From an uncultured Sulfurovum sp. (GTDB taxonomy: Bacteria > Campylobacterota > Campylobacteria > Campylobacterales > Sulfurovaceae): a stretch of 64,000 nucleotides of DNA. The position numbers were made by a program, and so were the translations under genes. Below are positions 20,033-31,012 of the stretch, in pieces; position 1 is the stretch's first letter, and each line of letters starts with the position of its first letter. Under the pieces are notes generated by a model that was not told the origin of the DNA, did no database searches, and saw only the letters and a program-made list of their open reading frames with translations. The DNA lies in NCBI GenBank assembly GCA_913055205.1, contig CAJXJN010000005.1, forward strand, positions 1 to 64,000. The letters run 5' to 3'.

Positions 20033-20812
20033 CTATCTAAAAGTGGTTCCGCCGTCCACTACTAAAGTCTGACCAGTGATCCAGCTTGCTTCATCGGTAC
20101 ATAAGAAGTAGACTGAACCTGCAAGATCGTCAGGGCTGCCCATTCTGTTCAGTGCTGAACGTTTAATTGTTTCAGCTTTTACCTCTTCATAGTTTGTAAA
20201 GGCCTTCAGTGCATCTGTATCGATAGGCCCACCGGAGACTGCATTGACACGTATGCCCATCTCACCCAGCTCTACGGCTGCATAGCGGCTCATAGCTTCT
20301 ACTGCCGCTTTGTTCGTACCATGACCGGCATAGTTTTCGATGTAAATGAGGTTACCTGTTGAACTTAGTGTAACAATGGCTCCTCCACCTACTTTTTCCA
20401 TACGTTTTGCTGCTTCCTGTGAACCACATACAAAAGCACCAACGGTTGCAGTGTAGATATTTGTTAAACCTTTTTTAGGTTTAAGACGCATGAATTTACC
20501 GTAACCGCCTACTACAGGACGACCATATATCATGGCATTGGAAACAAAGAAATCCACTCGGTCAAAATCCTGATCAATGGCTTCAAAAAGAGGTTTGAAC
20601 TCATCAAGTTCCAAAATGTTAAGAGGATATGCTTTAGCTTTTATACCATATTTTTCGGTTAGATCTGCAGCAATTTCATCTGCAGCTTCTTTATTGGAAT
20701 TGTATGTAAAAGCAACATTGACACCATTTTTAGCAAACTTTTCAGCAACAGCTTTACCGATTCCTTTGGTCGCACCTGTTATAACAAGTGTTTTGCCTTT
20801 CATGTTTGACAT
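20033..20812 (-). CDS. SDR oxidoreductase (FabL/FabI-like)
   Basis: TGATKGIGKAVAEKF, SRYAAVELGEMGIRVNAVSGGPIDTDA. Confidence 0.88.
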   Translation of the reverse strand: MSNMKGKTLVITGATKGIGKAVAEKFAKNGVNVAFTYNSNKEAADEIAADLTEKYGIKAKAYPLNILELDEFKPLFEAIDQDFDRVDFFVSNAMIYGRPVVGGYGKFMRLKPKKGLTNIYTATVGAFVCGSQEAAKRMEKVGGGAIVTLSSTGNLIYIENYAGHGTNKAAVEAMSRYAAVELGEMGIRVNAVSGGPIDTDALKAFTNYEEVKAETIKRSALNRMGSPDDLAGSVYFLCTDEASWITGQTLVVDGGTTFR

Positions 20813-20813
20813 C

Positions 20814-21707
20814 TTATACTCCTACTATTTTGTATTTTTTCATCACTTCTTCGATCTTTTTCATATTCTCACTGCTTGGCGGTACAAGAGGCAATCTATA
20901 TTCCAATGTATCAATAAGTCCTGCTATATACATGGCAGCTTTGATAGGGATAGGGTTACTTTCACAGAAAAGTACTTTGTTAATGGCAAAAAGTTCATCG
21001 TTAATGGCTTTTGAAGTTTTAAAGTCACCTTTGAGTGCAGCATGTGCTAATTCACTTTTCATATCTGGCAGTAGGTTGGAAGTGACAGAAGTGATTCCTT
21101 TTCCTCCGCTTGCCAAGATAGGGAAGTCAATAACATCATCACCTGAAAATACATACAAGTCAGGTATTTTAGCCAAAAGTTCAACAGTCCTTTCTATAGA
21201 ACCGGTTGCCTCTTTAATACCCATAATATTTTCTACATCATCAAAAAGTCTTTTGACCGTATCCGCTAAAATGTCTACACCTGTCCTTCCGGGAACATTG
21301 TAAAGCATAAAAGGGACTTTTACTGCAGAAGCGATAGCTTTATAGTGTTGGTACAGTCCTTCCTGGCTTGGTTTGTTGTAGTAAGGACTTACAGAGAAGA
21401 GGGCATCGACACCACAAGATTCAGCATGTTTTGCGATATCTATAGCTTCATGTGTAGCATTGCTTCCTGCACCTGCAAGTACTTTGGTTTGTGTACCTTT
21501 ACAAACTTCTACAGCGATCTCAATGCATCTTTTATGTTCATCATGGCTTAACGTTGCACTTTCTCCTGTTGTCCCTACGGGACAGACTGCATCGATACCG
21601 TTATCGATTTGTCTTTGTATGAGTTTTGCAAAAGTCGGTTCATCTAATGTACCATTTTTAAATGGTGTGATAAGTGCAGTGGTTGCACCTGTAATGTAGT
21701 TACTCAT
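20814..21707 (-). CDS. dapA: 4-hydroxy-tetrahydrodipicolinate synthase
   Basis: TALITPFKNG, PVGTTGESATLSHDEH, YNVPGRTGVDI, GIKEATGS. Confidence 0.97.
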   Translation of the reverse strand: MSNYITGATTALITPFKNGTLDEPTFAKLIQRQIDNGIDAVCPVGTTGESATLSHDEHKRCIEIAVEVCKGTQTKVLAGAGSNATHEAIDIAKHAESCGVDALFSVSPYYNKPSQEGLYQHYKAIASAVKVPFMLYNVPGRTGVDILADTVKRLFDDVENIMGIKEATGSIERTVELLAKIPDLYVFSGDDVIDFPILASGGKGITSVTSNLLPDMKSELAHAALKGDFKTSKAINDELFAINKVLFCESNPIPIKAAMYIAGLIDTLEYRLPLVPPSSENMKKIEEVMKKYKIVGV

Positions 21708-21720
21708 TTACATCTTCCTA

Positions 21721-23133
21721 TTACTTGGTCTTTTTCAGTATCACAGTGGTTGAATAGTTGTGATCAAAATATTTTTTAGCTACATCGCTAATATCTTTGA
21801 GCGTAATTTTATCTAATTTCTCTTCATATTCAAGTAAAGGTTGGATATTTCCTTTTACATAGTAGTCTCCGTAGAGTTCTGCAAGAGAACTTGAACTCTC
21901 CAAAGAGTAGATAAACTCTGCTTTTGTATTGATCTTGACTTTGTCAAGTTCAGCTTGTGTAACATCACCACTTTTAAGTTTTTCCAGTTCAGAGAGTACC
22001 TCTTTTTCTACAGTTTCAGGTTCTACTCCCGGAGAGCAAAGTGCCATGATAAGGAAAACCCCGGGGTCTTTCATTTCCATGTTATAACCATAGATTTGAT
22101 TAACGAGTTGTTTTTCGTGTACCAGTTTTTTTTCAAGTCGGCTGCTTTTACCTGAACTTAAAATATGACTGATAGCAGAGAGTACTATTTGATCCTCGTG
22201 TTCATAGTTAGGGATAGAGTATGTGATGGCTATCGTATCGACCTGATTACTCTCTTTATGCAAAATGGCCCTTTTTGTTCCATCCACTTTAGGCTCTACA
22301 GCTGTCACCTTTGGAATTTTATGCTCATTTTTAATGTTTCCGAAATACTTTTGTGCTTCTGTAAATACTTCTTCAGGCTTAATGTCTCCCGCAACAACAA
22401 GGATAGCATTGTTCGGTTGGTAGTAACGATGATAAAAATCTCTGATATCTTCTATCTTCCATGAGAGGATATCTTGCATGAAACCTATAGGAAGCCAGTG
22501 GTAAGGGTGGTATGTAAAATGTGTGTTGAAGATACGAAAGTAAAGGTAACCCATAGGGTTATTGTCTGTACGTAAGCGTCTCTCTTCAGCAACAACATCA
22601 CGCTCTTTTTGGAACTCTTCATCTGTGAGTTTTAGATTATGCATCAGTTCAGAAAAAAGGTCAAGACTCAGTCCAAGGTTTTTACTTGCTGTTTTAATGT
22701 AGTAGTGTGTTTTGTCAAATCCTGTTGAAGCATTATTTACACCGCCTTGCGCTTTTACAATAGTATCAAATTCACCTTCTTTGAGTTTCTTGGTAGACTT
22801 GAAACTTAAGTGTTCAAGCATATGTGCCATACCACTTTTCCCCATTACTTCATTTCTGCTGCCTACTTTATAGTAAATATCTGTAGTGATGACACCTGAA
22901 TTGTTATCCATAGGGATAACAACGATCTGCATACCATTGTCTAATGTTTTTGTAAAATGTTTTGGCAATGAATTAGCCATTAATACTCCTGATGATAAAA
23001 ATAGTACAAGTGCTATTTTAGTGATGAGTGATGAGTGATGAGTGATGAGTGCCGGTTTGCATTGCTCTGCAATGCTTCTTTTTTTTAGATTAAACAAAAG
23101 CTTTTCAAAGAAAAGCATACCATAATTCCTCAT
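21721..23133 (-). CDS. M16 family zinc peptidase
   Basis: HMLEH zinc motif; insulinase-family architecture; true start uncertain because the N-terminus runs through a microsatellite. Confidence 0.9.
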   Translation of the reverse strand: MRNYGMLFFEKLLFNLKKRSIAEQCKPALITHHSSLITKIALVLFLSSGVLMANSLPKHFTKTLDNGMQIVVIPMDNNSGVITTDIYYKVGSRNEVMGKSGMAHMLEHLSFKSTKKLKEGEFDTIVKAQGGVNNASTGFDKTHYYIKTASKNLGLSLDLFSELMHNLKLTDEEFQKERDVVAEERRLRTDNNPMGYLYFRIFNTHFTYHPYHWLPIGFMQDILSWKIEDIRDFYHRYYQPNNAILVVAGDIKPEEVFTEAQKYFGNIKNEHKIPKVTAVEPKVDGTKRAILHKESNQVDTIAITYSIPNYEHEDQIVLSAISHILSSGKSSRLEKKLVHEKQLVNQIYGYNMEMKDPGVFLIMALCSPGVEPETVEKEVLSELEKLKSGDVTQAELDKVKINTKAEFIYSLESSSSLAELYGDYYVKGNIQPLLEYEEKLDKITLKDISDVAKKYFDHNYSTTVILKKTK

Positions 23134-23167
23134 TCTTCATTCCTTACTCGTCATTCCTTACTCGTCA

Positions 23168-24238
23168 TTATTTATAGTCTGCCCCGATGGCTTCTGAAAT
23201 ATGATTATATCCATCCTTCTTTAACAGGGTGATAAGTCCTTCGTTGATCTCTTTGATCAGTGCAGGTCCTTTATAGATAAGCATACTGTAGACTTGTACC
23301 AACGAAGCACCGGCTTTGATGCGTTTGTATGCCTCTTCTGCAGAGTCTATACCACCTACTGAGATAAGCAGTGTTTTACCATAAAGCTCTTGACCGATAG
23401 CTTTAAAGAGTTGATAGGATTTTTCTGTAAGCAATGCACCGCTTATACCGCCAAAATCTTTTTTGGATGGACTGTCTGTGAGTGAGTAATCTATAGTGGT
23501 ATTGGTTGCGATGATACCGGCTGCTCCTGCTTCTACAGCTGTTTTGCAGAGCATTACAGCATCTTCAGGCTCCATGTCGGGAGCAATTTTAAGTAGAACA
23601 GGCTGAGAAGTGATCTCTTTTGCCAATGCAAAGACAGCGTTGATGAAATTCTCATTTTGCAAGTCTCTTAATCCCGGTGTATTGGGAGAAGAGATATTGA
23701 TAACAATGTAATCACCGTATGCTTTAAATGCTTTGAAAAGTGTTTCATAGTCACTGAGTGCTTCACTTTCCGGTGTGATCTTGTTCTTACCGATATTAAT
23801 ACCGATAGGGTAGTCAAAAAAGTAAAGTTTTTTAAGTTGTTGCAGCATGTAATGGCTGCCTTTATTGTTAAACCCCATTGCATTTTGTATAGAATTATCT
23901 TCGATAAGTCTAAAAAGTCTTGGTTTAGGATTACCATCCTGTGGACGAGGTGTGACTGTTCCTATCTCGGTAAAGCCAAAGCCCATAGTCGGCATTGCTG
24001 TAATGTATTGACCATCTTTATCAAAGCCTGCACCAAGACCTACAGGGTTTTGAAAGGTGCGTCCAAAGATCTCTTGCTTGAGCATAGGATGTGTAACAAA
24101 ATTTTGTTTTGCAAGATAGCGTAAAAGGGCAGGACAGTGTGAAGCAGTTCGCAAGCCAAATCCAGCAATTGTGTGAGCAGTTTCCGGATCCAGTTTAAAA
24201 AGTATTTTTTTGAGGTTCTGATAAGAAAAAAGTGACAA
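23168..24238 (-). CDS. pyrD: dihydroorotate dehydrogenase (quinone)
   Basis: NPVGLGAGFDKDGQYI, NISSPNTPGLRDLQ, LISVGGIDSAEEAY. Confidence 0.96.
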   Translation of the reverse strand: MSLFSYQNLKKILFKLDPETAHTIAGFGLRTASHCPALLRYLAKQNFVTHPMLKQEIFGRTFQNPVGLGAGFDKDGQYITAMPTMGFGFTEIGTVTPRPQDGNPKPRLFRLIEDNSIQNAMGFNNKGSHYMLQQLKKLYFFDYPIGINIGKNKITPESEALSDYETLFKAFKAYGDYIVINISSPNTPGLRDLQNENFINAVFALAKEITSQPVLLKIAPDMEPEDAVMLCKTAVEAGAAGIIATNTTIDYSLTDSPSKKDFGGISGALLTEKSYQLFKAIGQELYGKTLLISVGGIDSAEEAYKRIKAGASLVQVYSMLIYKGPALIKEINEGLITLLKKDGYNHISEAIGADYK

Positions 24239-24280
24239 AGTGTAACTCCATAATATAATAGGCTGATTATATCACAATAA

Positions 24281-24781
24281 TCAATAAAAATAGTGGATAC
24301 CGAGGGTTATCCCCTGTATTTTATCTACGGATTCTATCTTCTGTACCGAGTAATAATGATAAGCCAGATCTACATCAACAGTGTCAGTGGCATAGAAGAT
24401 AAATCCGGTATTTATACCATAATAATATCCATGTGTATCCAAGAGACTATCATAATCCAATTTGAGTGTTCCGACGGAGATTCCAAGATAAGGTCTGACT
24501 TTAGGTGTACCAAAAAGTTCATCCAGCACTATTTTGTCTATCTCGGCAGAAAAAGATTGGTATTCCTTACTATAGTCATAGGTAAACATTGTTCGCCAAT
24601 CCAAAGTTTGTTTTCCGTAGCGTAAACCTATGGATTTTATTTGTTCGTTATTTGAATCAAGGTCAATGGCATTACCTGATATACTCAGACCCAAAAAAGT
24701 GAACTCTTCTTTTTGGTTAGCAGAAAGTGAACTGAAAAGTAGTGCAGTAAACAGGATTATTTTAAACATTCTTTGCTCCAA
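24281..24781 (-). CDS. small outer membrane beta-barrel protein
   Basis: signal peptide, alternating amphipathic strands, C-terminal FY. Confidence 0.6.
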   Translation of the reverse strand: MEQRMFKIILFTALLFSSLSANQKEEFTFLGLSISGNAIDLDSNNEQIKSIGLRYGKQTLDWRTMFTYDYSKEYQSFSAEIDKIVLDELFGTPKVRPYLGISVGTLKLDYDSLLDTHGYYYGINTGFIFYATDTVDVDLAYHYYSVQKIESVDKIQGITLGIHYFY

Positions 24782-24867
24782 AAAATTAAAATATTAGTAT
24801 AGTATTTCTTCTGTTGCAGACTTCTTATTCTGTAACATACCATTGTACAGTGGTCTCTCTATGGATG

Positions 24868-26571
24868 TTAAATATTTTTTGATAGCTTCTGATAGGTTGG
24901 ACAATGTTGAAGCAATTCATCATGTGATCCGCGACAAATGATCTCCCCATCCTGAAAGACCAAAATAGTATCAGCATCTTCTATAGTACTGAGTCTATGA
25001 GCCACTGTAAAGGTAATCATTTCAGATTTAAGTTCCTGCAGGGCTTGTTGTATAAGCGCTTCACTTTTATTGTCAAGTGCAGAGGTTGCTTCATCCAAAA
25101 TGAGAATATCCGGGTTCTTATAGAGTGCACGTGCCAATGCGATACGTTGTCTTTGGCCTCCTGAAAGGTTGTCTCCGCTTTCAGACAATATAGTATGAAT
25201 ACCATCTTCCAGTTTTTCTATAAACTCCATAGCGTAAGCTTTATGCAATGCCTCTATAACTCTTTTCTCATCTATTTCTTCCCCATAGGCAACATTGGCT
25301 GCAATGCTGTCATTGAAAATATAAATACGTTGTGTGACATATGAAATTCTTTGGTGTAAAGAGGCGAGTGTAAAGTCTTTAGTGTCACTGTTGTTGATAA
25401 GGATTTTCCCGGAACTCGGGTCATAAAAACGTACCAGTAAATTGACCAGGGAACTTTTGCCGGCACCGCTGTCACCTACCAGTGCAATGGATTCTCCCTT
25501 TTTGGCTTCCAGTGAGATGTTTTTTAATGCAGGTGTATTCGTATAGCTCAGTGAAACATTTTCTAAAGAAATAGTTTCAATCTCCTCTGTAAGTTCTTTT
25601 GTACCGGATGTAATACTAGGCTGAATAGCCAGAAGTTCATGCATACGGGTATTTGCTGTAATGGCATCCTGTGCTTGGTTGTATAATCCTGATAGCCGTT
25701 TTATAGGAGTATAGAGCATAAAAAGAGCAGTAGCAAAAGCAAAGAATTCACCTACAGACATATGTCCGTCTATGACTTCTTTGCCTCCAATATAAATTAC
25801 TGTACCTATGGCTATAGAGCCCAGTATCTCCATGATCGGAGAGGTGAGGGCATTGGTTCTTATCTGTTTCATAATGAACCTGAAGACATTTTGGTTTTCT
25901 ATAGAGAAACGCTGCTGTTCATAGTTTTGTGACGAGTTGGATTTTATCACTTCAATATTCGATAGGATCTCACCGAGCCGGGAAGTCATATCGGCTGTAC
26001 TTTCCTGAGAAAGTTTGGAATATTTACGCATTTTTTTAGCAAGTCTTGAGAGAGGGAAAATAGCTAATGGCATAATGATGAGAAAATATAAAGCAAGTTT
26101 GGGATTCTCGTAAATGACATACCCTGTCAGGGCCAGTATGGTCAAACTTTCTCTGATAAGATTAGGTATGATGTTCGATACCACATTTTGTATACGGTTG
26201 ATGTCGTTAGTGACTCTGGAAAGTATCTCTCCGGTATGTGTCTTTTTAAAAAATTCCATATCAAGGTAAGTAATATGCGATACGAGTTTATTCCGCAGCT
26301 TTCTGATTACATCCTGACCAATGTATGAGGTGTAGTACGTTTGTATATAGGCTCCTGTGCCTTTAAGGGTAAAAACGCCGACTAAAAGGAAAGGCATGAG
26401 TGTAAGCATCTCTCTATCTTTGTTGATAAAAACATCATCGAGTACAGGTTTAATGAGTTGTGCTGTTCCCGTAGTCCCTATGGCAACAGCTATCATTCCA
26501 AGAATAGCAAAGAAAAACTGTTTTTTATAGCCAATAAGATAAGGAAGATACTGTTTTAAAAGGTTTTTCAT
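24868..26571 (-). CDS. ABC exporter, MsbA-like permease/ATPase
   Basis: Walker A GDSGAGKSSL, LSGGQRQRIALARAL, N-terminal 6-TM domain. Confidence 0.93.
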   Translation of the reverse strand: MKNLLKQYLPYLIGYKKQFFFAILGMIAVAIGTTGTAQLIKPVLDDVFINKDREMLTLMPFLLVGVFTLKGTGAYIQTYYTSYIGQDVIRKLRNKLVSHITYLDMEFFKKTHTGEILSRVTNDINRIQNVVSNIIPNLIRESLTILALTGYVIYENPKLALYFLIIMPLAIFPLSRLAKKMRKYSKLSQESTADMTSRLGEILSNIEVIKSNSSQNYEQQRFSIENQNVFRFIMKQIRTNALTSPIMEILGSIAIGTVIYIGGKEVIDGHMSVGEFFAFATALFMLYTPIKRLSGLYNQAQDAITANTRMHELLAIQPSITSGTKELTEEIETISLENVSLSYTNTPALKNISLEAKKGESIALVGDSGAGKSSLVNLLVRFYDPSSGKILINNSDTKDFTLASLHQRISYVTQRIYIFNDSIAANVAYGEEIDEKRVIEALHKAYAMEFIEKLEDGIHTILSESGDNLSGGQRQRIALARALYKNPDILILDEATSALDNKSEALIQQALQELKSEMITFTVAHRLSTIEDADTILVFQDGEIICRGSHDELLQHCPTYQKLSKNI

Positions 26572-26573
26572 GA

Positions 26574-27974
26574 TTAGGCTTTTTCCCAGACAGTACCATC
26601 AGCTGTATCCATGATGGCTATACCCATAGAAATGAGTTCATCGCGAATAGTATCAGAACGTGTAAAGTCTTTGGCTTTTTTTGCCTGGGTACGTTCTTCC
26701 AGTAGTGTTTCTATTTTCTCTTTGAGTGCTTCATCTACACCGATCTGAAAGTAGGAAAATGGTTCTTTTCCTCCAAATCCGAGAAGAGTCTCTATAAACT
26801 CTATGTTGGCAATAGTCTCTTTTTTGAGTGCTTTGTCTTTAGGATTGGCATCAAATTTTTCATTGGTTGTAGCTATCATTTCATCTATGACTGAGAGTGC
26901 TATTGAAATATTAAGGTCATCAGACATAGCATTCAAGAGAGATTGTTTAAATGCTTTATTTGTACTTGAACCTTTTCCTGGAGTTACACGTTTTTTAAGT
27001 CTATAGAGTTTATCAAGTCTCTTTTTGGCTGTAAGCAGATCCTCTTCATTGAAGTTGAAATCATTACGATAATGTACAGAGTTAAGGTAGTAACGCAACA
27101 CTTCACCATCGTAGACTTTGAGTGCATCTTTAAGAAAAAAACTGTTACCCAGAGATTTACTCATCTTCTCCCCGTTGATCTGTACAAAACCGTTGTGCAT
27201 CCAGTATTTGGCAAGTTCATGTCCTGTAGCACAGCGACTTTGGGCAGCTTCATTTTCATGGTGAGGGAAAAGCAGGTCTGCCCCGCCACCATGGATGTCT
27301 ATGCTGTACTTTTCTGTACCTTCAAAGTATTTTTCTATCATGGCTGAACACTCTATGTGCCATCCCGGACGACCTGAAGAAAAAGCCGTATCAAAGCAGA
27401 TGTCTTCCTCTCCTTTACATGCTTTCCAAAGTGCAAAGTCTTTAGGGTTTCTTTTTTCTGAAGTGTGTTCTACACGGCTTTGGTTGTCTTCATCATCACC
27501 TACCTGGTGTGAGATCTCTCCATAGTGTGCATCTTTGCCGGTATCAAAATAGACATCGCCGTTTGAGATGATATAGGCTACATCTTTGTCGATGAGTTTT
27601 TGTATCATTGCTTCGATAGCCTGAAGCGACTCAGTGGCTTTAGGTTCAATATCTGCTCTTTGTACTCCCAAGGCTTCCATCTCTTCAAAGTATCTATTGA
27701 TGTAGTAAGAGGTGATCTCCTCCATAGATTTACCGCTTTCTTCCACTTTTTTGATGATCTTGTCATCAATATCGGTAAAGTTCTTTGCCAGTGTAACTTT
27801 GTAGCCTAGAGCCTTGAGTGTACGAGAGAGCAGGTCAAAGGCCAGAGAACTTCTTGCATGCCCCAGATGGGCATCATCATAGACAGTAGGACCACAGACG
27901 TAGATACTCGCTTCACCTTTACGTATGGGTTCAAAAGGGACTTTGATTTTTTGTACGCTGTCGTAGATCTGCAT
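26574..27974 (-). CDS. cysS: cysteinyl-tRNA synthetase
   Basis: YVCGPTVYDDAHLGHARS, KMSKSLGNS. Confidence 0.97.
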   Translation of the reverse strand: MQIYDSVQKIKVPFEPIRKGEASIYVCGPTVYDDAHLGHARSSLAFDLLSRTLKALGYKVTLAKNFTDIDDKIIKKVEESGKSMEEITSYYINRYFEEMEALGVQRADIEPKATESLQAIEAMIQKLIDKDVAYIISNGDVYFDTGKDAHYGEISHQVGDDEDNQSRVEHTSEKRNPKDFALWKACKGEEDICFDTAFSSGRPGWHIECSAMIEKYFEGTEKYSIDIHGGGADLLFPHHENEAAQSRCATGHELAKYWMHNGFVQINGEKMSKSLGNSFFLKDALKVYDGEVLRYYLNSVHYRNDFNFNEEDLLTAKKRLDKLYRLKKRVTPGKGSSTNKAFKQSLLNAMSDDLNISIALSVIDEMIATTNEKFDANPKDKALKKETIANIEFIETLLGFGGKEPFSYFQIGVDEALKEKIETLLEERTQAKKAKDFTRSDTIRDELISMGIAIMDTADGTVWEKA

Positions 27975-28183
27975 GCTGTTTTGACCTTTATTGTTTAGAA
28001 TGCTGAAATTATAGCTAAAATCATCCTAAATAAATCCTTTTGTATAGTTTTAGGAATTTATTTTTTAATTTTTTAAAAATCATTAGAGATGTACCCTAAA
28101 GTCGAACTGACAGTGATTTGAGAACGGAGAGCTGCGGTTTTTTTCCAAGATAACCAGGGTTAAAATTCATAGCAGGAATCAAC

Positions 28184-28726
28184 GTGGAGAATATAGATAA
28201 AGTACTTGAGAATAGATATACAAAAGAAAAAGTTGTATTGGCAAAACCAATAGACAACGAGATAGAGATATATGAGAACAGTATACTGATCACCGAAATT
28301 GACAAGGATGGTTATATTACCTATGCGAATCGTCGGTATATTGAGTTATCAGGTTTTTCCAAAAAGACATTGATCGGCTTACCTTATATTGTCGATCGCC
28401 ATCCTGATATGCCGGAGGGACTTTTTCATGCACGCGATCAGATCGTTGCACAAAAAAAGATTTGGCGCGGTTATGTAAAAAGCCTTTGCAGAGATGGATC
28501 TTTTTATTGGACATTGACCTATATGCAGCCAAAATTGAATGATGAAGGTAAGATCATCGGTTATACACTTACGAGGAGACAGGCATATCCTGAATCGATC
28601 AAAGAAATGGAAAAAGTATATAACACATTACAAGGGGAAGAACATATAGGAGATCCGTTTTTTATGCGTGGAGAGCTGTTTCATGGTGAAGATTTGGCAA
28701 CTCATGCTAATATAGTCGGATCTTAA
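28184..28726 (+). CDS. PAS-domain protein (Aer-like sensor, soluble)
   Basis: GTG start; TEIDKDGYITYANRRYIELSGFSKKTLIG...HPDMP; no transmembrane or output domain. Confidence 0.8.
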   Translation: MENIDKVLENRYTKEKVVLAKPIDNEIEIYENSILITEIDKDGYITYANRRYIELSGFSKKTLIGLPYIVDRHPDMPEGLFHARDQIVAQKKIWRGYVKSLCRDGSFYWTLTYMQPKLNDEGKIIGYTLTRRQAYPESIKEMEKVYNTLQGEEHIGDPFFMRGELFHGEDLATHANIVGS

Positions 28727-28730
28727 GTCA

Positions 28731-30137
28731 TTATCTGATAAATTCAACTATCCAGATATTGAGAAAATAGATGATCACTGAAAAAACGATCATCATTACA
28801 ATAAAATAGAATGATTTTTTGGAGTTGATGATCTCCATAAACTTCTCTGTTCCTACCTCTTTCACTGTAAAGATAAAGAGCACCCATCCACCGATACTCC
28901 CGGCTAAAGCAAGTCCGGAAGGACCTAAAGGATGCATGAGTATAAGTGAAGAACTTACGCTTGCTATGAGAGAGTAGACGGCGATTTTTGCTGCTTTGAG
29001 GTGTCTGTGTGAAGCATAAAGAAAGAGTGAAAAGAGTTTCGCCAGTCCAAAAGGTAAAAGTCCTACCATATACATGCGCAGTACATTTACGGTCTCCAGT
29101 GTCTGAACCTGTGTAAATTTTCCTCTCTCAAAGAGCAGCCAGACAATGGGTTCTGCCAGTAAGATACCTCCGACCATAGCAGCACCCAGCAAGAATGCAA
29201 GTAACCAAAAGGCTTGGTTCAGGTTTTGATAAGCTGCATCTTCCTGACCGTTCTTAAGTGCTTTGGAGACAGAGGGGAAAAGTACTGTAGCTGTAGCAAT
29301 GGCAATGATGGCAAGAGGGAGTTGAAAGACACGATTTGCATAAAAAAGATAGGAGACTGAACCTGTCATCAAAAATGTAGCCAAGAGGGTGTCAATAAAA
29401 GCAGAGATCTGAGGGGTGGAATTTCCCAATATACCCGGGAAAAAAAGAGATTGGAAATGTTTTTTCTCATCTTGTACATCTTTGTGTTTTCTATACTTCC
29501 ATCCGCCTAAAAGAAGTTTATGCAGCTTAAATCTGTTTATGGTAACAAGGTGTGCAATGACTTGCAGTGTACCTCCTGTGAGTACAGCAAAACTGAGTGC
29601 ATACGCTACAGTTTCAGGGTCCTCTTTCATATAAATATAAAGTGCCCCTATCATAGAGATGTTGAGCAGGGCTGTAGACATGGCAGTGGTTGCAAAATGT
29701 TCTTTATACTGCAGCAGTGTAGCCAAAAAAGTCACGATAAAGATAAGGTCAAGGTACCAAAAGTTTATGGCAGTGAGTGGTGCAGTATTTGCTATGAGCT
29801 CCTCTCCCCACCCCCATGCCAACAGTTTGGTAATGGGTTCGGGAAAGAACATGATGAGTAAAGAAAATGCCATCAAAAAAAGTAAGAACCGTAAAAATAC
29901 AGCCGTAGCAAAAACCCCTTTATGTTTAGATGCGATGAAAGAGGGCATAAAAGCCTGTGTGAATGCACCTTCTGCAAAGATACGACGAAAGAGATTGGGT
30001 AACTTAAAAGCAACAAAGAACATATCACTCCATACCGAAGCTCCCAGTGCGGAAGCCATAAGTACATCACGTCCTAAACCTGTTACACGTGAAAAGAGGA
30101 TACCAAAACTGTTGGTAAAGATGGATTTAAGTCGCAT
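28731..30137 (-). CDS. murJ: lipid II flippase MurJ
   Basis: GLGRDVLMASALGAS...FFVAFKLPNLFRRIFAEGAFTQAFMP. Confidence 0.96.
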   Translation of the reverse strand: MRLKSIFTNSFGILFSRVTGLGRDVLMASALGASVWSDMFFVAFKLPNLFRRIFAEGAFTQAFMPSFIASKHKGVFATAVFLRFLLFLMAFSLLIMFFPEPITKLLAWGWGEELIANTAPLTAINFWYLDLIFIVTFLATLLQYKEHFATTAMSTALLNISMIGALYIYMKEDPETVAYALSFAVLTGGTLQVIAHLVTINRFKLHKLLLGGWKYRKHKDVQDEKKHFQSLFFPGILGNSTPQISAFIDTLLATFLMTGSVSYLFYANRVFQLPLAIIAIATATVLFPSVSKALKNGQEDAAYQNLNQAFWLLAFLLGAAMVGGILLAEPIVWLLFERGKFTQVQTLETVNVLRMYMVGLLPFGLAKLFSLFLYASHRHLKAAKIAVYSLIASVSSSLILMHPLGPSGLALAGSIGGWVLFIFTVKEVGTEKFMEIINSKKSFYFIVMMIVFSVIIYFLNIWIVEFIR

Positions 30138-30395
30138 AATTCTCTTTAGTTGTTATTTTAAAGGTATTTTAACATAGATAAACCAAGCATTGCGACTTAT
30201 CAGCAATATTGCAAAAAATGATAGATATTCCTGATCTGTTTTCAGGGATTGAACAGAATTTGCCATAAATCTAAATATAATGAATGAATATATTTACTAT
30301 TTAACTGATTTATATATTGAAATACCTATAATAAAGTCCTTTGAATATCAGGTATGGTCTACATGGTACGATAATAAAATATACAAGGAAACAGA

Positions 30396-30860
30396 ATGAG
30401 AAAAATTTTATGGATTGTTACTTTTGCTATGGTCATAGTGAATGCAAAAGATACAGTAGATGCAAAAACTTATATTAGTTCGATACACTCAAAACAGATA
30501 GAGGCAAAAGAACTTTATAAACTGATCAAAAAAGATGAAGACAATCTTTATATCGTTGATATTCGGGAGCCTGACCAGGTAGGACATGGAGAAATATTTC
30601 ATTTAAATCTGGTAACGATCACCAGAGGGTATTTGGAGTTTAAGATCGAAAAAGAGATCCCCAATAAAGATGCACAGGTTGTGATCTACTGCTGTACAGG
30701 CAAGAGAGGGAATTTGGCTGCCAAAACACTGACAGATATGGGATATACCAATGTCGCTTCGCTCAAATGGGGTATCAGAGAGTGGGTAACAGAAGGCTAT
30801 CCTCTTGATACAGTATATGGAGAGGTATTTTTAAAAGATATTAAACCGGCAGTTAAATAA
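30396..30860 (+). CDS. secreted rhodanese-domain protein
   Basis: signal peptide; VDIREPDQVGHGEI; CCTGKRGNLAA active-site loop. Confidence 0.88.
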   Translation: MRKILWIVTFAMVIVNAKDTVDAKTYISSIHSKQIEAKELYKLIKKDEDNLYIVDIREPDQVGHGEIFHLNLVTITRGYLEFKIEKEIPNKDAQVVIYCCTGKRGNLAAKTLTDMGYTNVASLKWGIREWVTEGYPLDTVYGEVFLKDIKPAVK

Positions 30861-31012
30861 TATATGACAAGTTTGTCAATGTGGACAATATCTGGTTTGT
30901 TCAGTGTATAAGTATGATCGTAAATTTTAAAAAGTATTACAATATGACATATTTTTCAGGTTTTCAAAAAAAGTGTTGATATACTTTGATAATTAATTGA
31001 TAAGGGTATGTC

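Noticed and set aside
22995-23170. Possible CRISPR-like array
   Set aside because: 7-bp and 15-bp tandem microsatellites without spacers.
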